DNA of 15,490 nt from CAZESH01 sp964514665 (GCA_964514665.1 CAZESH010000075.1:1-15490); one strand, 5' to 3'. Positions 1-8,064 are shown, numbered from the stretch's first letter. Made by a program: numbers and translations. The notes: generated by a model from the letters alone, not told the origin.

Positions 1-430
1 CGCAAATCCTCGAAGCGAAGCGCGAGGAGATGCGGATTGCCAGTCCTGGGGTGAAATCCGACTCGTGAATCACAACCGGCACGCGGTTCAACCAGGCTCC
101 AAGCACAACCGGAACGCCAACAAAACCGCCTTTCGAAAAAACGACATGCGGCCTCCAAGTTTTAATATGCCTATAAGCTTGAATAACGCCTTTCACAACC
201 CGGTAAGGATCTTTGACGTTTTCCCAGTCAAAATATCTTCTCAGCTTGCCGGTTGAAATCGCAATATAATCCACGCCGCGGATTTTTCCGATAAGCTTGG
301 CTTCGATTCCCTGCCTCGAACCCATGTATTGAACGTCCCAGCCCATGCCGACAAATTTGGGGATCAATGCCGCATTCATCGTCACATGGCCGGCGGAGCC
401 CCCGCCAGTAAACAGGATACGCTTTTGCAA
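1..430 (-). CDS. murG: MurG, UDP-GlcNAc:undecaprenyl-PP-MurNAc-pentapeptide GlcNAc transferase (3' end cut by window)
   Basis: MurG transfers GlcNAc from UDP-GlcNAc to lipid I to give lipid II on the inner face of the membrane. About 143 N-terminal residues are visible. They contain the glycine-rich lipid-binding loop TGGGSAGHV (residues 8-16), TGKLRRYF, SKGGFVGVPVV and the HESD motif followed by TPGLA, all typical of the N-terminal GT-B lobe of family GT28. The C-terminal UDP-sugar lobe lies outside the window. I chose the TTG at 428-430 because GAGGTGAT sits six bases upstream and the MurG N-terminus begins there (MQKRILF); no in-frame ATG fits. It follows cobA rather than other division and cell-wall (dcw) genes, so it may be a second, stand-alone murG copy. 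Family identity is secure; the paralogue status is inference. Confidence 0.93.
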   Translation of the reverse strand, partial: MQKRILFTGGGSAGHVTMNAALIPKFVGMGWDVQYMGSRQGIEAKLIGKIRGVDYIAISTGKLRRYFDWENVKDPYRVVKGVIQAYRHIKTWRPHVVFSKGGFVGVPVVLGAWLNRVPVVIHESDFTPGLAIRISSRFASRIC

Positions 431-436
431 ATATCC

Positions 437-444
437 ATCACCTC
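437..444 (-). promoter_or_regulatory. ribosome binding site that fixes the TTG start of murG
   Basis: Read on the minus strand the bases are GAGGTGAT, six bases before the TTG codon at 430. An ATG at the end of this motif opens a frame that stops after 18 codons and encodes nothing MurG-like, so the TTG is preferred. Confidence 0.7.
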
Positions 445-497
445 GTTTGGATGCATTACTCGCTTTTCTTTCGCAAAAATCGCCATTGGCAGGCAGA

Positions 498-519
498 CTT
501 CCATCTATGGAAGATTATA
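498..519 (-). promoter_or_regulatory. possible murG promoter -10 with an abutting 16-bp palindrome
   Basis: A perfect TATAAT on the minus strand (514-519) lies 83 bases before the murG start. Directly after it is CTTCCATAGATGGAAG (498-513), two 7-bp arms around AG, covering the expected transcription start. The -35 region is poor at all spacings from 15 to 19 bp. This could be an operator on a weak or activator-dependent promoter, or chance. No clear terminator separates cobA from murG, so read-through is also possible. Confidence 0.35.
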
Positions 520-562
520 CCGTGCTTGAGCGTTCCATATCTAGCTATTTTTTCAATTTATT

Positions 563-1333
563 TTACTGCCGCAGCACATTCATCCCCTCATGCTTCAGCG
601 GTTCAATCTCCTCAAGCCTCAAACCGGCGGCTTCACCGATCACGACGATGGCCGGGTTGCTTACGCCTTCCCGCTGTCGGACCGCCAACATGTCCGCCAG
701 ATTGGCTCTGATCAAGCGCTGCTTATCCGTTGTGCCCCACTCGATGAAAGCTACGGGAGTCGAAGGTGCTGTTCCGGAAATGAGCAGCTGCTCGCGGATA
801 TGGGCCAAATTGCTCATGCCCATATAAACCACAAGCGTGTCCACGGCATGCGCGAGTCCGCGCCAGTCCGGTTCATCGTTCCCGTGGCAGCGGCTGCCGG
901 TCACACAGGCGAAGGAACCGCTGACTCTGCGGTAAGTCACGGGAATCCCCAAGGCGGCGGGTGCCCCGATTCCCGAGGTGATGCCGGGCACAACCTCGCA
1001 GCTGATTCCGCTTTGCCGCAGAGCGAGCAATTCCTCGCCGCCGCGGCCGAATATGAACGGGTCCCCGCCTTTCAGCCGGGTGACGATTTTGCCGTTTTCC
1101 GCATGATGAATCAGAGTGCGGGTAATCTCCTCCTGCTTCATATAATGAAAACCGGGCGCCTTGCCGCAATAAATCCGTTCCGCATGTTCCTGGGCATGCA
1201 GCAGCAGGGCATCGTTCACCAAGCGGTCATAGACGATTACTTCCGCTTCCTGAATGCATTTCAAGCCCTTTACCGTAATCAGCTCGGGATCTCCCGGTCC
1301 TGCGCCCACAAGGTACACTTTTCCTTTCTTCAT
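563..1333 (-). CDS. cobA: uroporphyrinogen-III C-methyltransferase (SUMT)
   Basis: This SAM-dependent enzyme methylates uroporphyrinogen III at C2 and C7 to give precorrin-2, the entry to siroheme and cobalamin. The 256-residue length fits a stand-alone SUMT, not a fused CysG. Visible motifs are the SAM loop VGAGPGDPELIT near residue 9, YDRLV near 35, VTRLKGGDPFIFGRGGEE near 84-101, the PVTYR region near 131 and VVYMGM near 168. The start is an ATG preceded by GGGGGAG. The gene is the last of the nitrate operon, 75 bases after nasC, which fits supply of siroheme to NirB. No precorrin-2 dehydrogenase or ferrochelatase gene is in the window, so those steps must be encoded elsewhere. A role in cobalamin synthesis cannot be excluded but the context argues for siroheme. 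Confidence 0.93.
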   Translation of the reverse strand: MKKGKVYLVGAGPGDPELITVKGLKCIQEAEVIVYDRLVNDALLLHAQEHAERIYCGKAPGFHYMKQEEITRTLIHHAENGKIVTRLKGGDPFIFGRGGEELLALRQSGISCEVVPGITSGIGAPAALGIPVTYRRVSGSFACVTGSRCHGNDEPDWRGLAHAVDTLVVYMGMSNLAHIREQLLISGTAPSTPVAFIEWGTTDKQRLIRANLADMLAVRQREGVSNPAIVVIGEAAGLRLEEIEPLKHEGMNVLRQ

Positions 1334-1366
1334 CGCGTCTCCCCCTGTTGGTCCATTTACCCTTTC

Positions 1367-1403
1367 GGTTCAAATTTGGCGCCCCGACATACCGCTTTGA
1401 ACC
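1367..1403 (-). repeat. inverted repeat between nasC and cobA
   Basis: Perfect 8-bp arms GGTTCAAA (1367-1374) and TTTGAACC (1396-1403) flank a 21-base spacer, just after the nasC stop. No U-run follows, so it is not a standard terminator. It could be an mRNA-stabilising or processing hairpin that sets a different cobA level. Confidence 0.35.
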
Positions 1404-1408
1404 CGTGT

Positions 1409-3517
1409 TCAGAATTTGCCGTCTTCATAGACGCATTCCGCCGCAACCGCGCACAGCTTGAATTCCGGCATGCGGCTGAGCTCCTCCAGTGCATCATTCG
1501 TCAAGCGGTTGACAGAAAGCTCGCCGCCCCAATGAAACGGTACGAAAATCGTTTTCGGGTGTATGCCTTCTGTAATGCGCACCTCGAATACAGCCGATCC
1601 CCTGCGGCTGGACAGGCGAAGCATGGCGCCGCTGCGAAACTGCAGCTGCTTGGCCAACCACGGATGGATTTCCGCAATCGGCTTGGGCGCCCTTTTCAGC
1701 AAATTCGGCGAGCGGCGCGTCTGCGTTCCGCTCAAGTAATGGTTGGCCAAACGGCCGGTCGTAAGCAGATAAGGAAAGGCTTTATCCGTCGTCTCGGCAG
1801 GAAGCTTGGGGCGGATCGCGTGAATCCGTGCCTTCTGGTCCTTATGCGCAAAGCCTTGCCCGAATAGCCGCGGCGTTCCCGGATGATCGCTTGCCGGACA
1901 GGGCCAGTATACGCCCTTTGCCTTTTTTAACCGCGTATAGTCCAATCCGCTGTAATCCGCTCTGCCGCCCTTTGAAGCCGCACAAAGCTCAAGAAACACT
2001 TCTTCGCTCGAGGAATACGAAAAATAGGCCTCTTTACCAAGCGCACCCGCAAGCTCGCACATAATGGTCACATCGTCTTTGCACTCCCCGATCGTTTCCA
2101 TCGCTTTTGCGCGGTGAAACACCCTTCCCTCGAGATTGGTCAGCGTGCCTTCGGTTTCGGCAAAAGCCTGCGCCGGCAGCAGCCAATCCGCCAAGCTTGC
2201 TGTTTCCGATTCGAACATGTCGACAACGACAAGCAGCTCCAGCTTCTCCAAAGCTGCCTGCACGGCGGTACTGTTCGGACTGGAAACAACGGGATTGGAG
2301 GCAAATACGAGCATGGCACGGATTTCCCCGCTGTCGATCTTCGCGAACAGCTCATAAGCGGAAACGCCTTTGCCCGGAAGCTTTTCGGCCGAAATACCCC
2401 AGACTTTTGCGACATGCGTCCTCGCCTCGGGGTCTTCGATCGAGCGGTAGCCGGGAAGCTGATCCGCTTTTTGGCCGTGCTCCCGTCCCCCTTGGCCGTT
2501 CGCCTGACCGGTAATCGAACCGAAGCCGCATCCAGGGCGGCCGATCTTTCCCGTAATCAAGTTTAAATTCATATAATTCAGCGCATGCTCCACCCCGTTT
2601 ACCTGCTGCTCCAAGCCCCTTGCCGTCATCACGATTCCCGTTTCCGCCTGGGCGAAGCCGCGGGCGATGCTCCTTGTAACAGCGGCCAATATCCCCGTCA
2701 CGCTTTCTACATAGTCGGGAGTAAACGGCTTCACCGCTTGCTTCAAAGCTTCATATCCCAAGGTGTGCTGCCGAATAAAGTGTTCGTCGGCAAGCCCTTC
2801 CTCGACCATCACATGAAGCAGTCCGTTGACAAATACCGAATCAAACCCGGGCTGAATGCGAACATGGATATCAGCCAGCTTGGAGGTCATCGTATTGCGG
2901 GGATCGATCGTCACCACGATGGCGCCGTTCTTTTTGGCCTGAACCATATACGGCATCATCGTCGGCTGGCATTCAGCCGCATTGGTGCCGGCGAGGATCA
3001 AATATTGCGTATCGGGAATGTCGGAAAGCGGAAAGGTCAGGCCGCGATCGATCCCAAAGGCCATATTCATCGCCGTTGCTGCTGCAGACATGCAGTAGCG
3101 TCCGTTGTAATCGATATATCTGGTCCCCAAGCCGATTCTTGCGAATTTCCCCAGCAGATAGGCCGCTTCATTCGTCAAGGAGCCGCCGCCGTATACTGCG
3201 ACCGCATCCTTGCCGTACTGCTGCTGAATCCTCTTGATCCGTTCTGAAATCTGCGCGATCGCCCCGCTCCATCCGGCGGCTTTCCAGCTTCCCGTCCGCT
3301 TTTCCCGGGTCAAGGGTACGGTCACACGATCGGATGACATCACATGCTCCATGGAATGGATCCCTTTTTGGCACACCCTTCCCGTAGCCACGGGAAAATC
3401 CTCGCTCGCTTTGGTTTTGCAGCCCGCAGACCCGATGGCAGGCTCGAGTTCGAGCTGGCACTGCATGCTGCAGAAGCAGCAATGCGTCTTTCCACTTGTT
3501 CCCGCGCGGTGCTTCAT
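1409..3517 (-). CDS. nasC: assimilatory nitrate reductase, catalytic molybdopterin subunit
   Basis: This cytoplasmic enzyme reduces nitrate to nitrite with a [4Fe-4S] cluster and a bis-MGD molybdenum cofactor. The 702-residue product is close to B. subtilis NasC in length. Residues C13, C16, C20 and C49 form the N-terminal [4Fe-4S] motif, followed by CQKG. C142 in NGRYCMSAAA is the expected molybdenum ligand. The C-terminal molybdopterin-dinucleotide domain begins near LLTTGRLANHYLSG. No C-terminal BFD-type iron-sulfur extension is present, and there is no twin-arginine signal, which fits the assimilatory type. The ATG at 3517 is chosen because AAGGGTGGAG lies just upstream and it falls after the nirD stop; an upstream in-frame start at 3559 would overlap nirD. 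The gene is 22 bases from nirD. No separate NasB-type flavoprotein gene is present. Confidence 0.93.
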   Translation of the reverse strand: MKHRAGTSGKTHCCFCSMQCQLELEPAIGSAGCKTKASEDFPVATGRVCQKGIHSMEHVMSSDRVTVPLTREKRTGSWKAAGWSGAIAQISERIKRIQQQYGKDAVAVYGGGSLTNEAAYLLGKFARIGLGTRYIDYNGRYCMSAAATAMNMAFGIDRGLTFPLSDIPDTQYLILAGTNAAECQPTMMPYMVQAKKNGAIVVTIDPRNTMTSKLADIHVRIQPGFDSVFVNGLLHVMVEEGLADEHFIRQHTLGYEALKQAVKPFTPDYVESVTGILAAVTRSIARGFAQAETGIVMTARGLEQQVNGVEHALNYMNLNLITGKIGRPGCGFGSITGQANGQGGREHGQKADQLPGYRSIEDPEARTHVAKVWGISAEKLPGKGVSAYELFAKIDSGEIRAMLVFASNPVVSSPNSTAVQAALEKLELLVVVDMFESETASLADWLLPAQAFAETEGTLTNLEGRVFHRAKAMETIGECKDDVTIMCELAGALGKEAYFSYSSSEEVFLELCAASKGGRADYSGLDYTRLKKAKGVYWPCPASDHPGTPRLFGQGFAHKDQKARIHAIRPKLPAETTDKAFPYLLTTGRLANHYLSGTQTRRSPNLLKRAPKPIAEIHPWLAKQLQFRSGAMLRLSSRRGSAVFEVRITEGIHPKTIFVPFHWGGELSVNRLTNDALEELSRMPEFKLCAVAAECVYEDGKF

Positions 3518-3539
3518 CGTCTCCACCCTTTCTTCGTTG

Positions 3540-3899
3540 TCAGGCAATCGTTTCCGCAACAGGCAGCCGGGAAATCAAAACGGCTCCGTCCTCGCCCACA
3601 TAAACGGGGAATATCTGAATGCAGCCGCTGTCCGGCACCTGCACCAAACCGCTGCTCAGCTCGATTTTGCGGTCATGCAGCGGACAGAACACATAATCCC
3701 CCGACACGATTCCTTCAGCCAGCACGCCGTTTTTATGCGGGCAGCGATTTTCAACCGCCTTGAATTTCCCGCTGCGCAAATGAAACAACGCCAGCTCCAA
3801 TCCGTCGAAACGAATCGTTTTCCCCGAACCGCGCGGAAAATCGCCGACATGCCCGATTTCCACCCAGATTTCTTTGTCCTTCATGCTATCCATCGCCAA
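3540..3899 (-). CDS. nirD: nitrite reductase small subunit, Rieske [2Fe-2S] type
   Basis: This is the small partner of NirB in NADH-dependent assimilatory nitrite reductase. The 119-residue product is a single Rieske-like domain with CPH near residues 53-55 and CPLH near 72-75, supplying the two Cys and two His ligands. The enteric NirD fold usually lacks these ligands, so this one probably carries a cluster, as in B. subtilis NasE. The start may be TTG at 3899, which has the best spacing from AAGGAGAGG, or ATG at 3893; the difference is two residues. It sits 33 bases after nirB and 22 bases before nasC, so the three are surely co-transcribed. Confidence 0.93.
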   Translation of the reverse strand: MAMDSMKDKEIWVEIGHVGDFPRGSGKTIRFDGLELALFHLRSGKFKAVENRCPHKNGVLAEGIVSGDYVFCPLHDRKIELSSGLVQVPDSGCIQIFPVYVGEDGAVLISRLPVAETIA

Positions 3900-3932
3900 C
3901 GCCTCTCCTTCATGAGAAAAATCGTTTCGCTT

Positions 3933-6344
3933 TTATTTTTCAATGACTTCAAAAAGCTCCTTCTGCACGTCTTTGTCAGCAAACGCTTGTTTCCACGGGT
4001 CCTGTGTCGCTTTCAAGGCGGTATCGATCCGTTCCTTCAGCTCGCCTCTTGTTTGCTCGTCGCTTAACACTTGGCGAATGTGCTCGATTCCAAGACGCTC
4101 CACCCATTCGGACGTACGCTCCCCGTAATTGCCCGTTTCCCGGTAGTACTGCAGGTAAGCTTCGGTATACGCCATGACCTCCTCTTCGCTCTTCACCTTC
4201 ACCAGCAAATCGCCCGCCCTGACTTTGACGCCGCCGTTGCCGCCGGCGTACAATTCCCAACCGCCGTCAATGGCTACAACACCAAGATCCTTGATGCCGG
4301 ACTCCGCGCAATTTCGCGGACAGGCCGATACGGCCATTTTGACTTTGGCCGGTGTATTCAGTCGCTCCAGCCGTTTCTCCATGCGGATCCCCATGCCCAT
4401 CGAATCGGCCGTGCCGAAGCGGCAGAACTCTGCGCCCACGCAGGTCTTGACGGTTCGAATCGCTTTGGCGTAGGCATACCCGGAAGGCATATCCAACTCG
4501 GCCCAGATTTTTGTCAAATCCTGCTTTTTCACACCGAGCAGATCGATCCGCTGTCCTCCGGTCAGCTTCACTTTGGGCACCTTATATTTTTGCGCCACCT
4601 CGGCGATTTTCATCAGCTCCTGGGGAGTTGTGACGCCTCCGTACATGCGAGGAACGACCGAATAGGTTCCGTCTTTTTGAATATTGGCGTGCATCCGCTC
4701 GTTGACGAAGCGGGAGGAGCGGTCATCTTCGTACTGATGCGGGTAAAGCATCGTTAAATAATAGTTAAGCGCAGGCCGGCACTTCGAGCAGCCCTCCTCC
4801 TGCTTCCAGCCCAGCACATTCATCACTTCCCGCACATGCATCAGGCCCTTTTCCTTGATTTCCGCCACAATTTGATCGCGGCTTAAATCCGTGCAGGCGC
4901 ACATCGCTTCCATGGCCGTCTGCTTGAAGGAATCACCCAACGTGAGCTGCAGCAGCTCGCCCACCAGACCCTTGCAGCCGCCGCAGGAGCGGGAAGCATT
5001 CGTGCAATTCTTAACCTCCTCCACCGAGGAGCAGCCCTGCTCTTTAATGGCTTGAACGATCGTCTGCTTCGAAACACCGTTGCAGCCGCATACAATCTCA
5101 TCGTCCTTGAGCGCCTCTGCGCCGACTGAAACATCGGTCAGGCTGGCATCGGTTAAAATGGATGTTTTGGACAATCCGCTGATATCGGTTTTACTGCGAA
5201 TCATTTGCATAAGCCGCGTACCGTCGGAAGTATCGCCGAACAGCACCGCTCCGACGATGCGGTTGTCGCGGACCATTGCCTTTTTATAAACCCCGGAGTA
5301 TTCATCGTGAATCTTGATGGCTTTGGTCCCTTCGCTTTCCATAAATTCACCGGCCGAAAATACGTCGACGCCGGATACCTTCAATTTGGTGTAGACAACA
5401 GATCCGGTGTAGGGGTCGCTATCCGACCCCGCCAGCTTCTTGGCCAGTACCGCCCCTTGCTCATACAAGGGGGCGACCAAGCCGTACACGAGCCCGCGAT
5501 GCTGCGCGCATTCACCAACCGCATAAATATGCGGATCGCTTGTTCTCATATAATCATCCACCACAATGCCGCGCTCCACTTCCAGTCCGCATTCCTTGGC
5601 CAGCGCGACGTTCGGTCTGATGCCGACCGCCATGACGATCAAATCCGCATCGGCAACTGTTCCGTCTTTGAATTTCAAGCCGGATACCCGATGATTGCCG
5701 ATTATTTCCGCAGACTGCTTCTCGAGCAGAAAATTCATCCCTTGTCTTTCCAACTCGCCTTGCAGCATTTTGGAGGCCGTTTCGTCAAGCTGGCGTTCCA
5801 TCAGAAAATTGCAAATATGCACAACATCAACGCACATTCCCAGGTTGAGAAGCCCTCTCGCCGCCTCCAGACCGAGAAGCCCTCCGCCGATCACAACTGC
5901 CTTGTTGTACTGTTTTGCAAGCTGCATCATTTTTTCGCAGTCCTGAATCGTCCGGTATGCCATGACGCCTTCTTTTTCTGCCCCCGGTATCGGCAGGATG
6001 AAAGGATCGGAGCCCGCAGCCATAATCAACGCGTCATATTGCGCCGTTGCTCCGAGGTCGCTGGTCACCGTTCTGTTTACCCTGTCGATTTCTTTAATGG
6101 TATGTCCGGCAAGCAGTTGAATATGGTTCTCTTCATACCATGTATAATCATTGATCACGATATCCTTCATCTCGGAGTTGCCCGCCAGCACATAGGACAG
6201 CAGGATCCGGTTGTAGTTTGGATGCGGCTCCGATCCAAAAATCGTAATCTCGTAGTGCTGAGGCGATAATTTCAGGAGATGTTCAATCACATTGACTCCC
6301 GCCATTCCATTTCCAATCAGTACAAGTTTCTTTTTCTCCCCCAT
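3933..6344 (-). CDS. nirB: NADH-dependent nitrite reductase, large siroheme subunit
   Basis: This subunit reduces nitrite to ammonium with electrons from NAD(P)H. The 803 residues run in order: FAD-binding pyridine nucleotide-disulfide reductase domain (GNGMAG at 11-16, GGGLLGLEAA at 153-162, and AVGECA ending the FAD site near 275-280); a BFD-type [2Fe-2S] site with C419, C421, C454 and C457; a second Cys group C482, C484, C519, C522; a nitrite/sulfite reductase half-domain; then the siroheme/[4Fe-4S] ligands C635, C641, C675 and C679. All cofactor ligands are present, so it looks functional. The start is an ATG with AAGGAGATG upstream. It follows narK by 30 bases and precedes nirD by 33. 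As the only flavoprotein of the operon it might also feed electrons to NasC, which is inference. Confidence 0.95.
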   Translation of the reverse strand: MGEKKKLVLIGNGMAGVNVIEHLLKLSPQHYEITIFGSEPHPNYNRILLSYVLAGNSEMKDIVINDYTWYEENHIQLLAGHTIKEIDRVNRTVTSDLGATAQYDALIMAAGSDPFILPIPGAEKEGVMAYRTIQDCEKMMQLAKQYNKAVVIGGGLLGLEAARGLLNLGMCVDVVHICNFLMERQLDETASKMLQGELERQGMNFLLEKQSAEIIGNHRVSGLKFKDGTVADADLIVMAVGIRPNVALAKECGLEVERGIVVDDYMRTSDPHIYAVGECAQHRGLVYGLVAPLYEQGAVLAKKLAGSDSDPYTGSVVYTKLKVSGVDVFSAGEFMESEGTKAIKIHDEYSGVYKKAMVRDNRIVGAVLFGDTSDGTRLMQMIRSKTDISGLSKTSILTDASLTDVSVGAEALKDDEIVCGCNGVSKQTIVQAIKEQGCSSVEEVKNCTNASRSCGGCKGLVGELLQLTLGDSFKQTAMEAMCACTDLSRDQIVAEIKEKGLMHVREVMNVLGWKQEEGCSKCRPALNYYLTMLYPHQYEDDRSSRFVNERMHANIQKDGTYSVVPRMYGGVTTPQELMKIAEVAQKYKVPKVKLTGGQRIDLLGVKKQDLTKIWAELDMPSGYAYAKAIRTVKTCVGAEFCRFGTADSMGMGIRMEKRLERLNTPAKVKMAVSACPRNCAESGIKDLGVVAIDGGWELYAGGNGGVKVRAGDLLVKVKSEEEVMAYTEAYLQYYRETGNYGERTSEWVERLGIEHIRQVLSDEQTRGELKERIDTALKATQDPWKQAFADKDVQKELFEVIEK

Positions 6345-6374
6345 ATTGCATTCATCTCCTTATTTTATTTCACT

Positions 6375-7895
6375 TTAGCTGGTCATTTCCTCAAGTTCCC
6401 CTGTAACGGGTCGGTTGTAAACGTGTTTTTGGGCCATTTCCAAATCCACCGATGATAAGTAATAGCTGTCGGAGAACGCGCTTTTCGGCTCTTCCAGCAT
6501 AATCAAGCAGAACAGGAAACTGATCAGGGCGCCGACGGACAGTATAATGAAAAACATATGCGGCGTCACCAATGTGAGGATCGTCAAATAGGTGACGGCT
6601 CCGACATTGCCGTAAGCTCCGGCCATCCCGGCAACCTGACCGGTGATTCTCTTCTTGATTAAAGGAATCAGCGCAAAAGTGGCTCCTTCCGCACCTTGAA
6701 CGAATACCGAAGTTAAGATCGTCATCAACACCGCCAGCGGGATCGGCCAGTTCCCATTAACCTGGCCCATGACGAAGAAACCGATGCAAATTCCCGCCAT
6801 ATAAGTCAGCATGACGACCTTTCTCCTCTTCATACGATCGGACAGCCAGCCTCCCAGCGGACGAGCGAACAAATTTACGAAAGCGAATGCGGAAGCGACC
6901 AGCCCGGCAGCTCCCGGAGTCATAGCGTACACCGATTGGAAAAATGCCGGCAGCATCGATACCACCGCAAGCTCCGCTCCAAAATTGGCAAAGTAGGTGG
7001 AGTTGAGCGCAGCCACATTTCTGAATTTATACTTATCGTCCTCCGGAACGCCCTTTTTCAAGATCGGAACGTTCACTTGCAAAATGCGGATCAATTGATA
7101 AATCAGGATGACCGCCAATGTGACGTAAATGATATCGGAGAACGAGCCGGAAATCATGTGGGTTTTTTCCAGCTTCCAATTCAGCAATCCAAGAATTCCG
7201 ATGATCGGCACAGTCCATGCCATCAACTGAATCAAATCGCCCCATGAGCTGACTTCAAGCGCGGAGGATTTTTTCGGACGATGGTAAACCGAGCCGTCCG
7301 GCGTATCCTTTACCGAAAAATAGTAGATAAAACCATAAATCAAACAGATAACTCCGGTAATCGCAACCGCGAATCGCCAGCCATTATCTCCGCCGATAAA
7401 CGACAATGCGAACCACGGCAGCGTCATCGCTGCAAAGGCGGAACCAAAATTCCCCCATCCTGCGTAAAAGCCTTCGGCAAATCCTACATTCTTGGGAGGA
7501 AACCACTCAGCGACCATACGGATCCCGACAACGAAACCGGCGCCGATGCAGCTCATCAACAATCTGGCAATGGCAAGCTGCATCCAACTCGTGCCGAAAG
7601 CAAACGCAAAGGTGGGTATCGACATCGTCACCAGCAGTACGGAGAATACAATTCTCGGTCCGAAGCGGTCCAGCAAGCGGCCGATGACAACACGAGCCGG
7701 CACAGTCAAAGCCACGTTCATGATCGCAAACACGGCCAAATGGGTTTTTGTTAAAAATCCGGTGGACTTAATCATCGTGGTGGCAAGAGGCGCCATGTTA
7801 AACCATGTGACAAAAGTGATAAAAAACGCAATCATCGTTAATTGCAGCACTTTCACATTCTCATTCTTGAATACAAAAAGATCTCTGACTTTCAT
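6375..7895 (-). CDS. narK: nitrate/nitrite transporter, MFS NNP family
   Basis: This polytopic membrane protein imports nitrate and may export nitrite. The 506 residues contain about twelve hydrophobic segments. The two nitrate-signature stretches of the NNP family are seen as AGWGNFGSAF in the first half and GMAGAYGNVGAVTY in the second. A major-facilitator motif, GRLLDRFGPR, follows the conserved arginine segment VPARVV, and the matching second-half arginine lies in FARPLGGWLSDRMKRR. The ATG at 7895 follows GGGAGGG with good spacing; the in-frame ATG at 7973 would place coding sequence across the leader terminator and has no such site. First gene of the operon, so it gives nitrate entry for NasC. 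The name follows family usage; in B. subtilis the equivalent assimilatory gene is called nasA. Confidence 0.92.
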   Translation of the reverse strand: MKVRDLFVFKNENVKVLQLTMIAFFITFVTWFNMAPLATTMIKSTGFLTKTHLAVFAIMNVALTVPARVVIGRLLDRFGPRIVFSVLLVTMSIPTFAFAFGTSWMQLAIARLLMSCIGAGFVVGIRMVAEWFPPKNVGFAEGFYAGWGNFGSAFAAMTLPWFALSFIGGDNGWRFAVAITGVICLIYGFIYYFSVKDTPDGSVYHRPKKSSALEVSSWGDLIQLMAWTVPIIGILGLLNWKLEKTHMISGSFSDIIYVTLAVILIYQLIRILQVNVPILKKGVPEDDKYKFRNVAALNSTYFANFGAELAVVSMLPAFFQSVYAMTPGAAGLVASAFAFVNLFARPLGGWLSDRMKRRKVVMLTYMAGICIGFFVMGQVNGNWPIPLAVLMTILTSVFVQGAEGATFALIPLIKKRITGQVAGMAGAYGNVGAVTYLTILTLVTPHMFFIILSVGALISFLFCLIMLEEPKSAFSDSYYLSSVDLEMAQKHVYNRPVTGELEEMTS

Positions 7896-7937
7896 TTCTT
7901 TCCCTCCCGTATCCTGTTCTTTATCTGGATCAAACAC

Positions 7938-8005
7938 AAAAAGGCGCCAAGCCGATATAATCAGTCTCAACAATCAAGACCTGCCTATATCGATTTGGCA
8001 CCTTT
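7938..8005 (-). terminator. intrinsic terminator (attenuator) in the narK leader
   Basis: On the minus strand a 20-base arm (8005-7986) pairs with 7959-7940 with one A-C mismatch and two G-U pairs. The base of the stem is GGUGCC/GGCGCC, followed at once by UUUUU (7942-7938). The apical region has a small CAG-UCU/AGA-CUG hairpin. It lies between the promoter and narK, so default transcription would stop before the operon. Its 5' arm overlaps the second hexaloop hairpin (7997-8008). Confidence 0.75.
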
Positions 8006-8040
8006 GCCGGATATCGCGATTACGCCATTGTATTCACGAT
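7997..8040 (-). promoter_or_regulatory. tandem hexaloop hairpins, ANTAR-type antiterminator element
   Basis: Hairpin P1 (8040-8013) has two 11-base arms, one A-A mismatch and one U-G pair, closing a six-base loop AAUGGC. Four bases later P2 (8008-7997) is GGC-AAAGGU-GCC, again with a six-base loop; two more pairs are possible beyond two mismatches. Both loops have A at position 1 and G at position 4, the known hallmark of RNAs bound by ANTAR-domain antiterminators. The 3' half of P2 is the 5' arm of the terminator, so the two structures exclude each other. The ANTAR protein itself is not in the window. Confidence 0.6.
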
Positions 8041-8064
8041 ACTTTATCTAACATTAAATTGATA

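Noticed and set aside
590..1867. Long plus-strand open frame of 425 codons
   Set aside because: It lies antisense across cobA and nasC, has no family motif or ribosome binding site, and mirrors codon bias of the real genes.
2585..3247. Plus-strand open frame of 220 codons inside nasC
   Set aside because: Shadow of nasC; no start signal or motif.
5205..6269. Plus-strand open frame of 354 codons
   Set aside because: Antisense to nirB, whose cofactor motifs are complete; the plus-strand product has no recognisable domain.
7896..7973. Longer narK with 26 extra N-terminal residues
   Set aside because: It would translate through the leader terminator region; the ATG at 7895 has a proper GGGAGGG site and matches the family N-terminus.
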